Shown here: positions 1-9,036 of the stretch, piece by piece
Layout of the letters: each line of letters opens with the position of its first letter
Position numbering within the stretch: position 1 is the first letter of the stretch
DNA from: an uncultured Bacteroidia bacterium
GTDB lineage: Bacteria > Bacteroidota > Bacteroidia > Bacteroidales > UBA932
Length of the DNA stretch: 64,000 bases
Assembly (NCBI GenBank): GCA_902801205.1
Contig: CADCHE010000002.1
Span: 62,001 to 126,000 of the forward strand
Direction of reading: 5' to 3'
Made by a program: the position numbers and the translations under genes
Notes under the pieces: model-generated
Database searches by the model: none
What the model was told of the DNA's origin: nothing
Seen by the model: the letters and a program-made list of their open reading frames with translations, nothing else

Positions 1-1066
1 CCAGTACCAGACCCGCGGCGCCGGCCACGAGGGTCATCACGAGGCTTTCGGTCATGATCTGCGACAGGATCATCCGCGGGGTCGCCCCGATGGCCCGGCG
101 GATGCCGATCTCGGAGGTGCGCTCCCGCACCGTCACCATCATGATGTTCGACACGCCGATCACCCCGGCCAGCAGGGTGCCGATACCGATCAGCCAGATG
201 AGGATGTTCACGCCCTTGAACAGGCTGTCGATCATGGCGAAGAACATCTCCGTGTTGAGGATCGGCACCGCTTTCTCGTCGGTCGGGTCGACCTGGTGCC
301 CGGAAGCCACCGCCGCCCGGATCTTCGGGAGGATATCGCTCATCACCACGCCCTCCCGGGCCGTCACCGCGATCACGTCCACCGCGTCGCCTTTGTTGTA
401 CAGCCGCTGCACGGTCGTGATGGGGATCACGACGGCCTCGTCGCCCCGTCCGTTGATGTTCACCACACTGTGGTCGTTGTAATCCACCCCAATCACCGTG
501 TAGTACGACGCGCCGATCCGGATCCGCTTGCCCGTCGGGTCGTTCCCGCCCGGGAAGAGGTTCTGCCAGACCTGTTTCCCGATCACGCAGACCTTGCGCG
601 CCTGCGCGACGTCCATCTCGGAGATGAACCGGCCGTACCGGATGGTGGGCGCCTCGATGCGGGCGTAGTCGGCCCGCTGGCCCCGTATGTTGATGCTGGA
701 GGTGCGTTCTTCGTAGGTCGCCACGGGCCGGTCCCAGCCGAAACTCTGCGGCGAGATCACATCCAGTTCCGGGACCAGGGCGGCCAGCCGGTCGATGTCG
801 CCCATCGACATGTTCCACCAGCGCCCTTTCCCGAGCCCCTTGTAGGGCTTGCTCGTCCGGTCGGTCCAGACCATCGCCGCGTTCGAAGAGAACGAGTTCA
901 GCGACCCGGCCACCAGTTGCTTGACGCCCTTTCCGCCGCCGACCAGCAGGATGAGCATGAAGATGCCCCAGAAGACCCCGAAACCGGTCAGCAGGGTGCG
1001 TCCCCGGTTGCGTGACAGGGTGTCCAGGATTTCCTTGAACCGGTCTGTATCGAAAAAACGTCCCAT
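1..1066 (-). CDS. MacB-type ABC transporter permease, C-terminus cut by window edge
   Basis: Inner-membrane permease of a MacB-like (ABC3/FtsX family) exporter. 355 residues are visible and the gene runs off the left edge. A short cytoplasmic N-terminus precedes a first membrane helix (about residues 24-45, rich in G, F, I, L), then a periplasmic MacB core of roughly 230 residues, then the start of the FtsX domain. The family-typical loop RERTSEIGIRRAIGATP follows the second helix. The ATG lies 1 base after the stop of the upstream permease gene, so the three transporter genes form one operon. Such two-permease-plus-ATPase sets usually work with an RND-type adaptor that would lie beyond the window. 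The substrate cannot be told from sequence. Confidence 0.9.
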   Translation of the reverse strand, partial: MGRFFDTDRFKEILDTLSRNRGRTLLTGFGVFWGIFMLILLVGGGKGVKQLVAGSLNSFSSNAAMVWTDRTSKPYKGLGKGRWWNMSMGDIDRLAALVPELDVISPQSFGWDRPVATYEERTSSINIRGQRADYARIEAPTIRYGRFISEMDVAQARKVCVIGKQVWQNLFPGGNDPTGKRIRIGASYYTVIGVDYNDHSVVNINGRGDEAVVIPITTVQRLYNKGDAVDVIAVTAREGVVMSDILPKIRAAVASGHQVDPTDEKAVPILNTEMFFAMIDSLFKGVNILIWLIGIGTLLAGVIGVSNIMMVTVRERTSEIGIRRAIGATPRMILSQIMTESLVMTLVAGAAGLVL

Positions 1067-1067
1067 C

Positions 1068-2375
1068 TTATTCCGCTCTCAATGCTTCGATCGGCCGTAC
1101 GTGCGCTGCCCGGCGGGCGGGTGCCAGCCCGGCCAGGGTCCCCGCGATGACGAGCAGCAGCGTCGCGCCCAGGCAGACGCCGAGCCCCACGGTCGGGTCC
1201 TTGAATACCGTCATCTGGAACAGCCCCACGTCCATGACCATGTTCTGCGAGATCTTGTCGAGGTATTCCGTGGCCACGACGCCCAGGAACATCCCCACAT
1301 AGCCGAAGAAACCGGTCACCAGGACGCTCTCCGTGAGGATGAGGCGCAGCAGCGAGCCCGGGGTGGCGCCGATCGCCTTCCGGATGCCCAGTTCGTGCGT
1401 GCGTTCCTTGACGGAGATGAGCATGATGTTCGACACGCCCACGATGCCGCTCAGCAGGGTGAGGATGCCGATGATCCAGAGGGCTGTCCGGATGATGCCC
1501 ATCGCCCCCTCCATCTCCATGTTCATCGTGAACCGGTTCCAGATGCCGATCGCGTTGTTGTCGTTCGGCGCGGCCCGGTGCGCGAGGTTCAGTTTCTTCC
1601 GGTAGGCCTGTTCGAAGGCCTCGTTCGCTTCCTTGGTCTTCAGGCCGTGGAAGGAGAAGTACAGTTCGTCGACAGTGTCTCCGCGCCGGTACAGGGTGCG
1701 CAGCGTGCTCATCGGGATGTACATCCGCGACCCGCCGCCCCGTTCATCCGGCCGGATGATGCCCACGACCTGGAAGGGGATCCCGTTGATATTCACGAAC
1801 TTCCCGATCAGTTTACGGGCCTTTCGCGCCTTCTCGCGGACGGAAAGCCCCGCCTCCCGCGCGTCGGAGGTGCCGAGCAGTTCCCGCGCCTCGTTGCTCC
1901 CCATGACGACGACCTTCCGCTGCTCCCGCATGTCGAGGTCGCTCAGGAAGCGCCCGTACATCAGTTCGAGTTTCTCCATGGCGGCGAAACCCGGTTCGAC
2001 GCCCATCAGGAAGCTGTTCGTGTATTCGCTGCCGTAAACCGCGGTCAGGCCGGACTGGTAGATGGCCGTCGCCACCTCGTCGACATACGCGTCGAAGGGC
2101 GGCTCCTTCGTGCGGATGGCGTCCTCGTCCTTCAGGGAGATCCGCCGTCCTTCCTTCAGGCCGTCCCAGGGGAGCGTCGTCGTCCGTCCCCAGGCGTTGA
2201 TGGAGTTGGCCATGTAGTTGCCGCTGTTGCCCTCGATGCCGTGGATGAGGCCGTTGCCCGCACCCAGCAGGAGGATGAGCATGAAGATGCCCCAGGCGAC
2301 TGCGAATCCCGTCAGGCAGGTACGCAGCTTGTTGCGCCGGAGGTTGCTCCAGATCTCTTGCAGCAGGTCTTTCAT
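1068..2375 (-). CDS. MacB-type ABC transporter permease
   Basis: Full-length 435-residue paralogue of the neighbouring permease, with the same architecture: one N-terminal membrane helix (about residues 20-42), a large periplasmic MacB core, and a C-terminal FtsX domain with three helices. The signature loop RTHELGIRKAIGATP lies near residue 330. The start ATG overlaps the stop of the ATPase gene in an ATGA arrangement, a sign of translational coupling. The two unequal permeases presumably form a heterodimer with the ATPase next door. Families of this type drive mechanotransmission-style export of lipoproteins, peptides or macrolides; which one applies here is unknown. Confidence 0.92.
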   Translation of the reverse strand: MKDLLQEIWSNLRRNKLRTCLTGFAVAWGIFMLILLLGAGNGLIHGIEGNSGNYMANSINAWGRTTTLPWDGLKEGRRISLKDEDAIRTKEPPFDAYVDEVATAIYQSGLTAVYGSEYTNSFLMGVEPGFAAMEKLELMYGRFLSDLDMREQRKVVVMGSNEARELLGTSDAREAGLSVREKARKARKLIGKFVNINGIPFQVVGIIRPDERGGGSRMYIPMSTLRTLYRRGDTVDELYFSFHGLKTKEANEAFEQAYRKKLNLAHRAAPNDNNAIGIWNRFTMNMEMEGAMGIIRTALWIIGILTLLSGIVGVSNIMLISVKERTHELGIRKAIGATPGSLLRLILTESVLVTGFFGYVGMFLGVVATEYLDKISQNMVMDVGLFQMTVFKDPTVGLGVCLGATLLLVIAGTLAGLAPARRAAHVRPIEALRAE

Positions 2376-3094
2376 TTCATCAGGGTGGTTTCTCCGAAGG
2401 GGGAGGCGTCGTGGCGGGAATTCTCTTCGATGGCACCGATGACGCCGTCCTTGATGTGGACGATCTTGTCGGTGACGTTCGCCACACCGCTCTCGTGCGT
2501 GACGACGATGATGGTGAGACGGTCCTTCCGGTTGAGTTCCCGGAGCAGCTCCATGATCTCGACGGAGGTCTTGGAATCGAGGGCACCGGTGGGTTCGTCC
2601 GCAAGGATGATGTCGGGCTTCGTGACCAGGGCGCGGGCGATCGCCACCCGCTGCTTCTGTCCGCCGGACATTTCGTTGGGATAATGGCCCGCCCAGTCCG
2701 TGAGCCCCATCCGGTCGAGGTATTCCATCGCGCGGCGGTGCCGCTCGCGGCGGGGAACACCCTGGTAGAAGAGGGGCAGCTCCACGTTCTCGACGGCGGT
2801 CTTGAAGCCGATCAGGTTGTACGACTGGAAGATGAAGCCGATCATGCGGTTGCGGTATTCGGCCGCCTGCCGTTCACTGAGATCCTTGATCAGCGTCCCG
2901 TCGATGCGGTACTCCCCGGAGTCGTAACCGTCGAGGATGCCGAGGATGTTCAGCAGGGTGGACTTTCCGGAGCCGGACGCGCCCATGATGGACACGAACT
3001 CGCCCCGGTCGATGTCCAGGTCGATGCCCTTGAGTACGTGAAGCGGCTGAGCGCCTTGATACGTCTTGTTGACGTCGCGGAGTTCAATCAGCAT
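2372..3094 (-). CDS. ABC transporter ATP-binding protein (MacB/LolD type)
   Basis: Cytoplasmic ATPase of 240 residues powering the two downstream permeases. Visible motifs: Walker A GASGSGKST (38-46), Q-loop Q90 in FQSYN, signature SGGQ (143-146), Walker B ending in DEP (161-168) with the catalytic Glu, and switch His200. The open frame extends upstream, but MLIELRDVNK is the natural start because family members begin with this beta-strand and the extension has no homology-like features. The start lies about 85 bases from the divergent queH gene. First gene of the exporter operon. Confidence 0.93.
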   Translation of the reverse strand: MLIELRDVNKTYQGAQPLHVLKGIDLDIDRGEFVSIMGASGSGKSTLLNILGILDGYDSGEYRIDGTLIKDLSERQAAEYRNRMIGFIFQSYNLIGFKTAVENVELPLFYQGVPRRERHRRAMEYLDRMGLTDWAGHYPNEMSGGQKQRVAIARALVTKPDIILADEPTGALDSKTSVEIMELLRELNRKDRLTIIVVTHESGVANVTDKIVHIKDGVIGAIEENSRHDASPFGETTLMK

Positions 3095-3166
3095 TGCGAG
3101 AAACGTTGTTGGCATTGTCCACTGCATAAGACGGACCAAAAGCCATGATGTTACAGAAAAAACCAG

Positions 3167-3174
3167 TACCTTTG
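3167..3174 (+). promoter_or_regulatory. Bacteroidota -7 box (TACCTTTG) of queH
   Basis: Matches TAnnTTTG. Only 5 bases separate it from the ATG, so transcription would begin at or beside the start codon. No convincing -33 TTTG is seen. Confidence 0.6.
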
Positions 3175-3179
3175 TTGTA

Positions 3180-3869
3180 ATGGACACGAAAACCCCCGCA
3201 TCGACTTTTTCTCCTTTGCTTCCGGATGGATTCATCCTGACACCGGAGGGACTGCGGCACGCCGACGGGCGGCCGGCCCGGGTGCTGCTGCACTGCTGCT
3301 GCGGCCCCTGTTCCACGGCCATCCTGGAGTGGATGACGGGGGCGGGGATCCGCCCCGGCGTGTTCTTCAGCAATGCCAACATCGCTCCGTACGCGGAGTA
3401 TGTGCGCCGCCGCGAGACGCTGGCCGCCTATGCCGCCTCGTTCTCCCTTCCGGTGGCGGATGATGCGTACGACCCCGAGGCCTGGCTGGAGGCGGTGGCC
3501 CGCGAAGCCCTGCCGGAACGGGGGACCGACCGGGCGGAGACGATGGCGCTGCTTGCCCGCATCCCCGAGCGCGGTGCCCGCTGCCAGGCTTGTTTCCGTT
3601 TCCGGCTCGACCGGGCGGCCGCCCATGCCGCTGCGCAGGGATACGACCTGCTTACCACGACCCTGGCCTCTTCCCGCTGGAAGGATCTCCGTCAGGTCGA
3701 CGCCGCCGGAACGGCCGCCTGCACCGGAACAGGGGTCGTCTGGTGGGGACAGAACTGGCGCAAGGGCGGGCTGCAGGAGCGCCGCAGCTGCCTGATCCGC
3801 GAGACCGGCATGTACAACCAGCCGTACTGCGGGTGTGTGTTTTCCCATCGTCCGGAAGAGGCCGGATAA
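3180..3869 (+). CDS. queH: Epoxyqueuosine reductase QueH
   Basis: Catalyses the last step of queuosine synthesis, reducing epoxyqueuosine to queuosine in tRNA; QueH (former DUF208) is the non-orthologous replacement of cobalamin-dependent QueG. The 229-residue product has the family cysteines: CCCGPC at residues 39-44, CQAC at 135-138, and CGC at 217-219 within an NQPYCGC motif, which fit an iron-sulfur centre and an extra metal site. TTTLASSRWKDL and the QNWRKGG segment are also typical. The N-terminus is about 30 residues longer than in the shortest members. The ATG is chosen because it directly follows the -7 box; upstream codons would lie inside the promoter. Confidence 0.93.
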   Translation: MDTKTPASTFSPLLPDGFILTPEGLRHADGRPARVLLHCCCGPCSTAILEWMTGAGIRPGVFFSNANIAPYAEYVRRRETLAAYAASFSLPVADDAYDPEAWLEAVAREALPERGTDRAETMALLARIPERGARCQACFRFRLDRAAAHAAAQGYDLLTTTLASSRWKDLRQVDAAGTAACTGTGVVWWGQNWRKGGLQERRSCLIRETGMYNQPYCGCVFSHRPEEAG

Positions 3870-3882
3870 CGGGATTATTTGC

Positions 3883-3890
3883 TATTTTTG
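3883..3890 (+). promoter_or_regulatory. Bacteroidota -7 box (TATTTTTG) of the YbhN-like gene
   Basis: Exact TAnnTTTG match, 4 bases before the ATG, again predicting a leaderless or nearly leaderless transcript. It sits just after the queH stop, so the downstream gene has its own promoter. No clear -33 element. Confidence 0.6.
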
Positions 3891-3894
3891 CATC

Positions 3895-4968
3895 ATGAAT
3901 GAGAAACTGAAGAAAAGTCTCAAATATATCCTTTCCCTTTCCGTCGCCGCCGTCCTGCTGTACCTGGCTTTCCGCAGGATGGACTGGGCCCAGTTCTGGG
4001 CCGCGCTGAAAGACTGCCGCTGGGGGTTCGTCCTCCTGTCGATGGCGGCCGGCGGCACCGCCTTCTTCATCCGCTCCCAGCGCTGGCGGATGCTCCTGCT
4101 GCCGATCAACCCGCAGCTTCGCCGCCGGACGACCTACAATGCGGTGTGCATCAGCTACATCGCCAATCTTGTCATCGGCTACATCGGCGAATTCGTCCGC
4201 TGCGGCATCATCACGGCGCATTCTCCGAAAGAGAAGGAAGGCGACGGGGAGGCGCACCGCCTGGCCTCTTATGACAAAGTGCTGGGCACCATCGTCGTCG
4301 AGCGGGCCTGGGACATCGTTTCGATGGGTATCTTCCTGCTGGTCTTCCTGCTGGCCACGTGGCAGCGATTCGGGAGTTTCTTCGTCGAGAAGATCTTCGG
4401 GGTGACGGCCGGCCGGCTCAACGCCGGTGTCCTGCTGGGCCTGGCCGTGCTGCTTTTCCTGGGCGGCGCGTTCGTCTGGGCGGTCCTCCACTTCTCCGGC
4501 CGCTGGAAACCGCTGGAGAAAGTGGCTGCCTTCCTGCGCGGTATCGGCAAGGGCGTCGTGAGCGGGTTGAAGATGAAGAAAGCCTGGATGTTCTTCGTCC
4601 TGACGGTCCTGCTCTGGTGCTGCTACTGGATGATGAGCGCCTCCATCGTCTGGGCCGTCCAGGGCATCTCCGCCGACGCGCTCGGCCCCGGCTTCGCTTC
4701 CGTCATGGAAAAACTGGCCGGACTCGACCTGGTGGACGCCCTCTTCCTGACGCTGGCCGGCGCCTTGTCGTCGCTGGTCCCCGTCCCGGGCGGTTTCGGT
4801 GCCTTCCACATCGTCGTTTCCACTGCCATCTCGTATGTGTACGGCATCCCCGTCGAGATCGGCCTGATCTTCGCGACGCTCTCGCACGAGTCGCAGATCC
4901 TGACGCAGATCCTGAGCGGCGGCATCGCCTATGCAGACGAGGCCCGGCAGATCGACCTCCGTTTCTGA
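3895..4968 (+). CDS. YbhN/MprF-type membrane protein (LPG synthase transmembrane-domain family, UPF0104)
   Basis: Integral membrane protein of 357 residues with about eight hydrophobic helices. It has the two family landmarks: a VVERAWD segment (residues 134-140) and the PVPGGFGAFH motif (296-305), equivalent to the flippase-like half of MprF. Family members are thought to move lipids or lipid-linked molecules across the membrane; there is no synthase domain here, so lysyl transfer is not implied. The start MNEKLKK follows the -7 box directly; an earlier start would sit in queH. Function in this organism unknown. Confidence 0.88.
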   Translation: MNEKLKKSLKYILSLSVAAVLLYLAFRRMDWAQFWAALKDCRWGFVLLSMAAGGTAFFIRSQRWRMLLLPINPQLRRRTTYNAVCISYIANLVIGYIGEFVRCGIITAHSPKEKEGDGEAHRLASYDKVLGTIVVERAWDIVSMGIFLLVFLLATWQRFGSFFVEKIFGVTAGRLNAGVLLGLAVLLFLGGAFVWAVLHFSGRWKPLEKVAAFLRGIGKGVVSGLKMKKAWMFFVLTVLLWCCYWMMSASIVWAVQGISADALGPGFASVMEKLAGLDLVDALFLTLAGALSSLVPVPGGFGAFHIVVSTAISYVYGIPVEIGLIFATLSHESQILTQILSGGIAYADEARQIDLRF

Positions 4969-4988
4969 AATAACTAATAATCAAGGAT

Positions 4989-7169
4989 ATGAAAAAGATT
5001 CTCGTTGCATTGTTCCTGATGCTGACCCTGGTTTCCTTCTCCCGTGCGGAGGAATATGCCTGGAAGGGCCGCTGGATCTCCAAGGAAGCGCAGTGCCGTC
5101 CGAATACCTGGATGGCGTTCAAGAAAGTGGTTCAACTCGATCAAGTGCCCGCTTCGCTTGAAGCGCGGATCGCCGTCGACTCCCGGTACTGGATGTGGAT
5201 CAACGGCGAGATGGTCGTCCGCGAAGGCGCCCTCAAGCGCGGTCCCGCCATCGGCGACACCTATTATGACAAGGTCGAGATCGCCCCGTACCTCCGTGCG
5301 GGTGAGAACGTGATCACCGTCCTGGTCTGGCATTTCGGGAAGAGCGGCTTCAGCCACATGAACAGCGGCACGTGCGCCCTCCTCTTCGACGCCGTCGCGC
5401 CGGGCGTGGAGATCGTCTCAGACCGCTCCTGGCGGGGAACGGCGCTTGCGACCGTCTTCACGACGGCCGAGGGCCCGGAGCCGAACTACCGCCTGCCGGA
5501 AAGCAACATCCGCTACGATGCCCGGATCCTGCCCGAGGACTGGTACAAATCCACGGAGGGACGACCTTTCAGTTCCGTGATCGAGATGGGCTTCGCGCCC
5601 GGCCAGGCGCCGATGGGACGGCTGGTGGAGCGCCCGATCCCGCAGTGGAAGGACTTCGGCCTGAAGCACTATGAAGCCGTCCGGCAGAGCCGCGACACGG
5701 TCTACTGCCGCGTTCCGTACAACTGCCATGTCGCGCCCTGGCTGAAGGTTGACGCGCCCGAGGGACGGGTCATCCGCATCGAGACCGACCACCGCATCGT
5801 CACCGGCGCCGAATGCGTGCGTGCCGAATACGTCACCAAGGCGGGCGTCCAGGAGTTCGAGTGCTATGGCTGGATGAACGGCGAAGAGGTGAAATACATC
5901 GTCCCGGAGGACGTCAAGGTGCTGGACGTGCAGTACCGTGAGACGGGCTTCGACACGGAGTTCACCGGCCGGTTCACCTGCGACGACGACTTCCTGAACG
6001 ACTACTGGAAGCGGGCGCAGCGGACGATGTACGTCTGCATGCGCGACACCTATTACGACTGCCCGGACCGCGAGCGTGCCCAGTGGTGGGGCGACGAGGT
6101 CAATGAGCTCAACGAGGCCTTCTTCGTCTTCGACCGGAAGTCCGACCTGCTGGCCCGCAAGGGCATCCTCGAACTGGCCGCGTGGGCGAAGCCGGACGGC
6201 GTGCTGTATGCGCCGATCCCCTGCTCGAACTATTACAAGGAGCTTCCGCTCCAGATCCTGGCTTCGGTCGGCTGGTACGGATTCCGCAACTATGCGTATT
6301 ACAGCGGCGACGACACGGTGATCCCGCTCGTCTACGATGCGATGCACAAGTACCTGCACGAGGTCTGGCAGGTGGATGCGGACGGGATGCCCATCTACCG
6401 GACGGGCGACTGGGACTGGCCGGACGCCGGTGCGCACCAGGACCCGGTCGGCCAGCTGCACATGTGGTACTACCTGGCCCTGAAGGCGGAGGCGGCATTC
6501 GCCCGCCATCTCGGCAAGGCGGACGATGTGGCGAAGTGCGAGGCGATGATGCAGCGGATCGCGGACAAGTTCAACACCGACTGGTGGACGGGCGCGGGTT
6601 ACAAGACCCCGGGTCATCCGGACGTGATGGACGACCGGGTCCAGGCGCTGGCCGTCGTGGCCGGCATCGTGCCGGCCGAGCGGTATCCGGCCATCCTGAA
6701 GGTGTTTTCGGAGGAGTACCACGCGACGACCTACATGCAGCGCTACGTGCTGGAGGCCCTCTGCATGATGGGCCGTCCCGACCTGGCGCAGGAGCGGATG
6801 CACAAGCTCTATCCGACGGTCATGACGCCCGGCGGGACGACGCTGTGGGAGCACTGGAACTTCGACGGCACGAACAACCACGCCTGGACGGGCGGCGCCG
6901 TGACGGTGATGGGTGAATACTTCGCCGGCATCAAGCCGACGGCCCCCGGTTTCAAGACCTTCGAGGTGGCCCCGCAGATGGGTACGCTCAAGCACATCGA
7001 CACGGCCATCGATACGGCCTCCGGCCTGATCGAGGCGGTGCTGGACCGCAAAGGAAAAACGGTCAGCCTGACGCTGACCGTTCCTGAAGGCGTTGTCGCG
7101 ACGGTTCCGGGTGCTACCGGCCGGAAGAAGACCTTCGGCGCCGGGACCCACCGGATCGTCATCAAATAA
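4989..7169 (+). CDS. Alpha-L-rhamnosidase, GH78 family, secreted
   Basis: Hydrolyses terminal alpha-L-rhamnose from plant glycans or glycosides, probably in the periplasm. 726 residues with a signal peptide (about 1-20, ending SRA). The N-terminal part has the beta-sandwich lectin-like domain of the family (RYWMWINGE near residue 70). The catalytic (alpha/alpha)6 domain contains DCPDRERAQWWGDE at 357-370, matching the GH78 consensus DCPxREkxgWxGD; E362 and D369 correspond to the general acid and a substrate-binding Asp. A C-terminal beta-sandwich ends the protein. It lies 20 bases after the membrane-protein gene and converges on the GH-A gene with a 3-base gap. No SusC/SusD pair is adjacent. 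Confidence 0.92.
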   Translation: MKKILVALFLMLTLVSFSRAEEYAWKGRWISKEAQCRPNTWMAFKKVVQLDQVPASLEARIAVDSRYWMWINGEMVVREGALKRGPAIGDTYYDKVEIAPYLRAGENVITVLVWHFGKSGFSHMNSGTCALLFDAVAPGVEIVSDRSWRGTALATVFTTAEGPEPNYRLPESNIRYDARILPEDWYKSTEGRPFSSVIEMGFAPGQAPMGRLVERPIPQWKDFGLKHYEAVRQSRDTVYCRVPYNCHVAPWLKVDAPEGRVIRIETDHRIVTGAECVRAEYVTKAGVQEFECYGWMNGEEVKYIVPEDVKVLDVQYRETGFDTEFTGRFTCDDDFLNDYWKRAQRTMYVCMRDTYYDCPDRERAQWWGDEVNELNEAFFVFDRKSDLLARKGILELAAWAKPDGVLYAPIPCSNYYKELPLQILASVGWYGFRNYAYYSGDDTVIPLVYDAMHKYLHEVWQVDADGMPIYRTGDWDWPDAGAHQDPVGQLHMWYYLALKAEAAFARHLGKADDVAKCEAMMQRIADKFNTDWWTGAGYKTPGHPDVMDDRVQALAVVAGIVPAERYPAILKVFSEEYHATTYMQRYVLEALCMMGRPDLAQERMHKLYPTVMTPGGTTLWEHWNFDGTNNHAWTGGAVTVMGEYFAGIKPTAPGFKTFEVAPQMGTLKHIDTAIDTASGLIEAVLDRKGKTVSLTLTVPEGVVATVPGATGRKKTFGAGTHRIVIK

Positions 7170-7172
7170 AAC

Positions 7173-8264
7173 CTACTGCGGCGTTTTCTCCGCTACTCCG
7201 TTGACCTGCTTGATGCAGGCGATTTCCTCTTCGCTGAAGGGTGTTCCGTCCTGGCGGATGATGTCGTGGAACCACAGTTCCGGCTCTTTCCCGTCGGGAC
7301 GGACATCGTCCCAGGCGAAGTTGGTGTTGGTCTTGCCGGCGACGAAACCCCAGTTGATGGCCGAAATGTTCAGCTCCCGCATCACGGGCAGGTTGTCCTG
7401 GAAGGTGCCTCCGAACTTGCGGGCCATGTATTCCGTGCAGAAGATCGGCCTGCCCAGCAGGGAAAGGGTGTCATGGGCCGCCCGGTGCACCAAGGCGGGG
7501 CCGTATCCGTGGTAGGAGGAAACGTCCGAAAGGTCGAGCTGGGCCCGGTTGAGATCCTTGAGGTCGGTCGTCCAGATGCCCGAGGTCAGCGGCTGGGTGT
7601 TGCCCGCTTCGCGCGCCCACTTGAAGGCGTTCTTGAGCAGCGGGAGGGATTCGTTTCCGAATTTCCCGTTCCCGGGCTCGTTGTAGACATCCCACATCAG
7701 CACGCGGTCATCGTTCCGGAACGAGCCGACGATATCCTTCACATACGCCTCCAATACGGGGAACAGGGTGGTGGTGTCCGCGCGGAGCGACTTCGAAGGG
7801 TCCTTGACCCAGCCGGAGTTGTGCTTCCCGGGGACGGGGGCGCGCTGCGGCCCATAGGAGGATTCCGGATCCCAGCAGTCGTCGAAGAAGACGAAGAAGG
7901 GCTTGATTCCGTGGGATTTGCAGATGTCCAGGAAATCGTCCATGCGCTTTTTCAGCCCTTCTGCGTCGTGGTTCCAGACCACGCTGCTGAGGAAGACGCG
8001 CATCGTGTTGAAGCCCAGTTCCTCGGCCCATCCCAGTTCCTTGTCGATCTGGGCGTGGTCGTAGGTGTCGGCGCTCCACATTTCAATCTGGTTGATGGCT
8101 GTGGCCGGGACATAGTTGCAACCCGACTGCCAGCCTTGTTCCGCATACCAGGCGGTTGCCTCTTCCGGTGTCCACCGCGTGGAGGGAACGACGGGCTTCT
8201 TTCCCAGGTTACAACCGGCGACCAGCAGGGCAGCGGCCACAAAAACTACTAGTAATTTTTTCAT
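7173..8264 (-). CDS. Clan GH-A (GH5-like) glycoside hydrolase lipoprotein, copy A
   Basis: Lipoprotein of 363 residues with lipobox LVAGC (Cys18). The body is a (beta/alpha)8-type hydrolase: YNEPG around residue 196 gives the acid/base Glu (E196) and CTEYM gives the nucleophile (E278), the spacing expected for clan GH-A retaining enzymes such as GH5. Substrate is not clear; beta-mannan, xylan or glucan are possible. The ATG is preferred over an upstream TTG two codons earlier. It is the last gene of a four-gene unit and is about two-thirds identical, without gaps after residue 20, to the copy on the other side of xth. Confidence 0.8.
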   Translation of the reverse strand: MKKLLVVFVAAALLVAGCNLGKKPVVPSTRWTPEEATAWYAEQGWQSGCNYVPATAINQIEMWSADTYDHAQIDKELGWAEELGFNTMRVFLSSVVWNHDAEGLKKRMDDFLDICKSHGIKPFFVFFDDCWDPESSYGPQRAPVPGKHNSGWVKDPSKSLRADTTTLFPVLEAYVKDIVGSFRNDDRVLMWDVYNEPGNGKFGNESLPLLKNAFKWAREAGNTQPLTSGIWTTDLKDLNRAQLDLSDVSSYHGYGPALVHRAAHDTLSLLGRPIFCTEYMARKFGGTFQDNLPVMRELNISAINWGFVAGKTNTNFAWDDVRPDGKEPELWFHDIIRQDGTPFSEEEIACIKQVNGVAEKTPQ

Positions 8265-8283
8265 ATACAAATAGTTAAATGAT

Positions 8284-9036
8284 TTATTCCGCTAACGTAA
8301 GGCACACAGGGCAGTGATCGGAGCCGAAGATGTCGTTCCGGATGTCGGTGTGCTCGATCCGTCCTTTCAGCGCCTCGGAGACGAGGAAATAGTCGATCCG
8401 CCACCCGGCGTTGTTCTCGCGGGCATGGAAGCGGTACGACCACCAGGAATACTTCACCTCGTCGGGGTGCTGGAAGCGCCATGTGTCGGTGAAGCCCGCT
8501 TCGAGCAGCGTGGAGAATTTTCCGCGCTCCTCGTCGGTAAAGCCGGCGTTGCGGCGGTTCGAGGCGGGATTCTTGATGTCGATCTCCCGGTGGGCGACGT
8601 TCAGGTCACCGCAGACGACGACGCCCTTCCTGCCGGCCAGGCCGGTCAGGTAGGCGCGGAAGTCGTCCTCCCACCGCATCCGGTAGTCCAGCCGGCGGAG
8701 GCCGTCCTGTGAATTCGGCACATAGACGCAGACCAGGAAGAAGTCTTCCATTTCCAGGGTGATGACGCGCCCTTCATGGTCGTGTTCCTCCACGCCGATG
8801 CCGTAGGTGACGGCCAGGGGCTCCCGGCGCGTATAGATGGCCGTGCCGGAGTATCCTTTCTTCTCGGCGGCGTTCCAGTACGAGGTGTAGCCGGGGAACT
8901 CGAGGTCGAGCTGCCCGGGCTGCATCTTGGTCTCCTGCAGGCAGAAGAAATCGGCGTCCAGCTCGACGAAGATGTCCGCGAAACCCTTGCCCGCGCACGC
9001 GCGCAGGCCGTTTACATTCCAGCTGACGAATTTCAT
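8284..9036 (-). CDS. xth: Exodeoxyribonuclease III
   Basis: AP endonuclease and 3'-5' exonuclease of base-excision repair, cytoplasmic, 250 residues. Exonuclease-endonuclease-phosphatase fold: WNVNGLRA at the N-terminus (Asn metal site), LQETK with Glu35, [11 protein letters not shown] in the middle, and GSDHCPV with the catalytic Asp-His near the C-terminus. All are intact and the length is normal. Its stop-start context is odd: the ATG overlaps the stop of the upstream GH-A gene by 4 bases (ATGA), so a DNA-repair gene is translationally coupled to a glycosidase and followed by the paralogue of that glycosidase. Confidence 0.95.
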   Translation of the reverse strand: MKFVSWNVNGLRACAGKGFADIFVELDADFFCLQETKMQPGQLDLEFPGYTSYWNAAEKKGYSGTAIYTRREPLAVTYGIGVEEHDHEGRVITLEMEDFFLVCVYVPNSQDGLRRLDYRMRWEDDFRAYLTGLAGRKGVVVCGDLNVAHREIDIKNPASNRRNAGFTDEERGKFSTLLEAGFTDTWRFQHPDEVKYSWWSYRFHARENNAGWRIDYFLVSEALKGRIEHTDIRNDIFGSDHCPVCLTLAE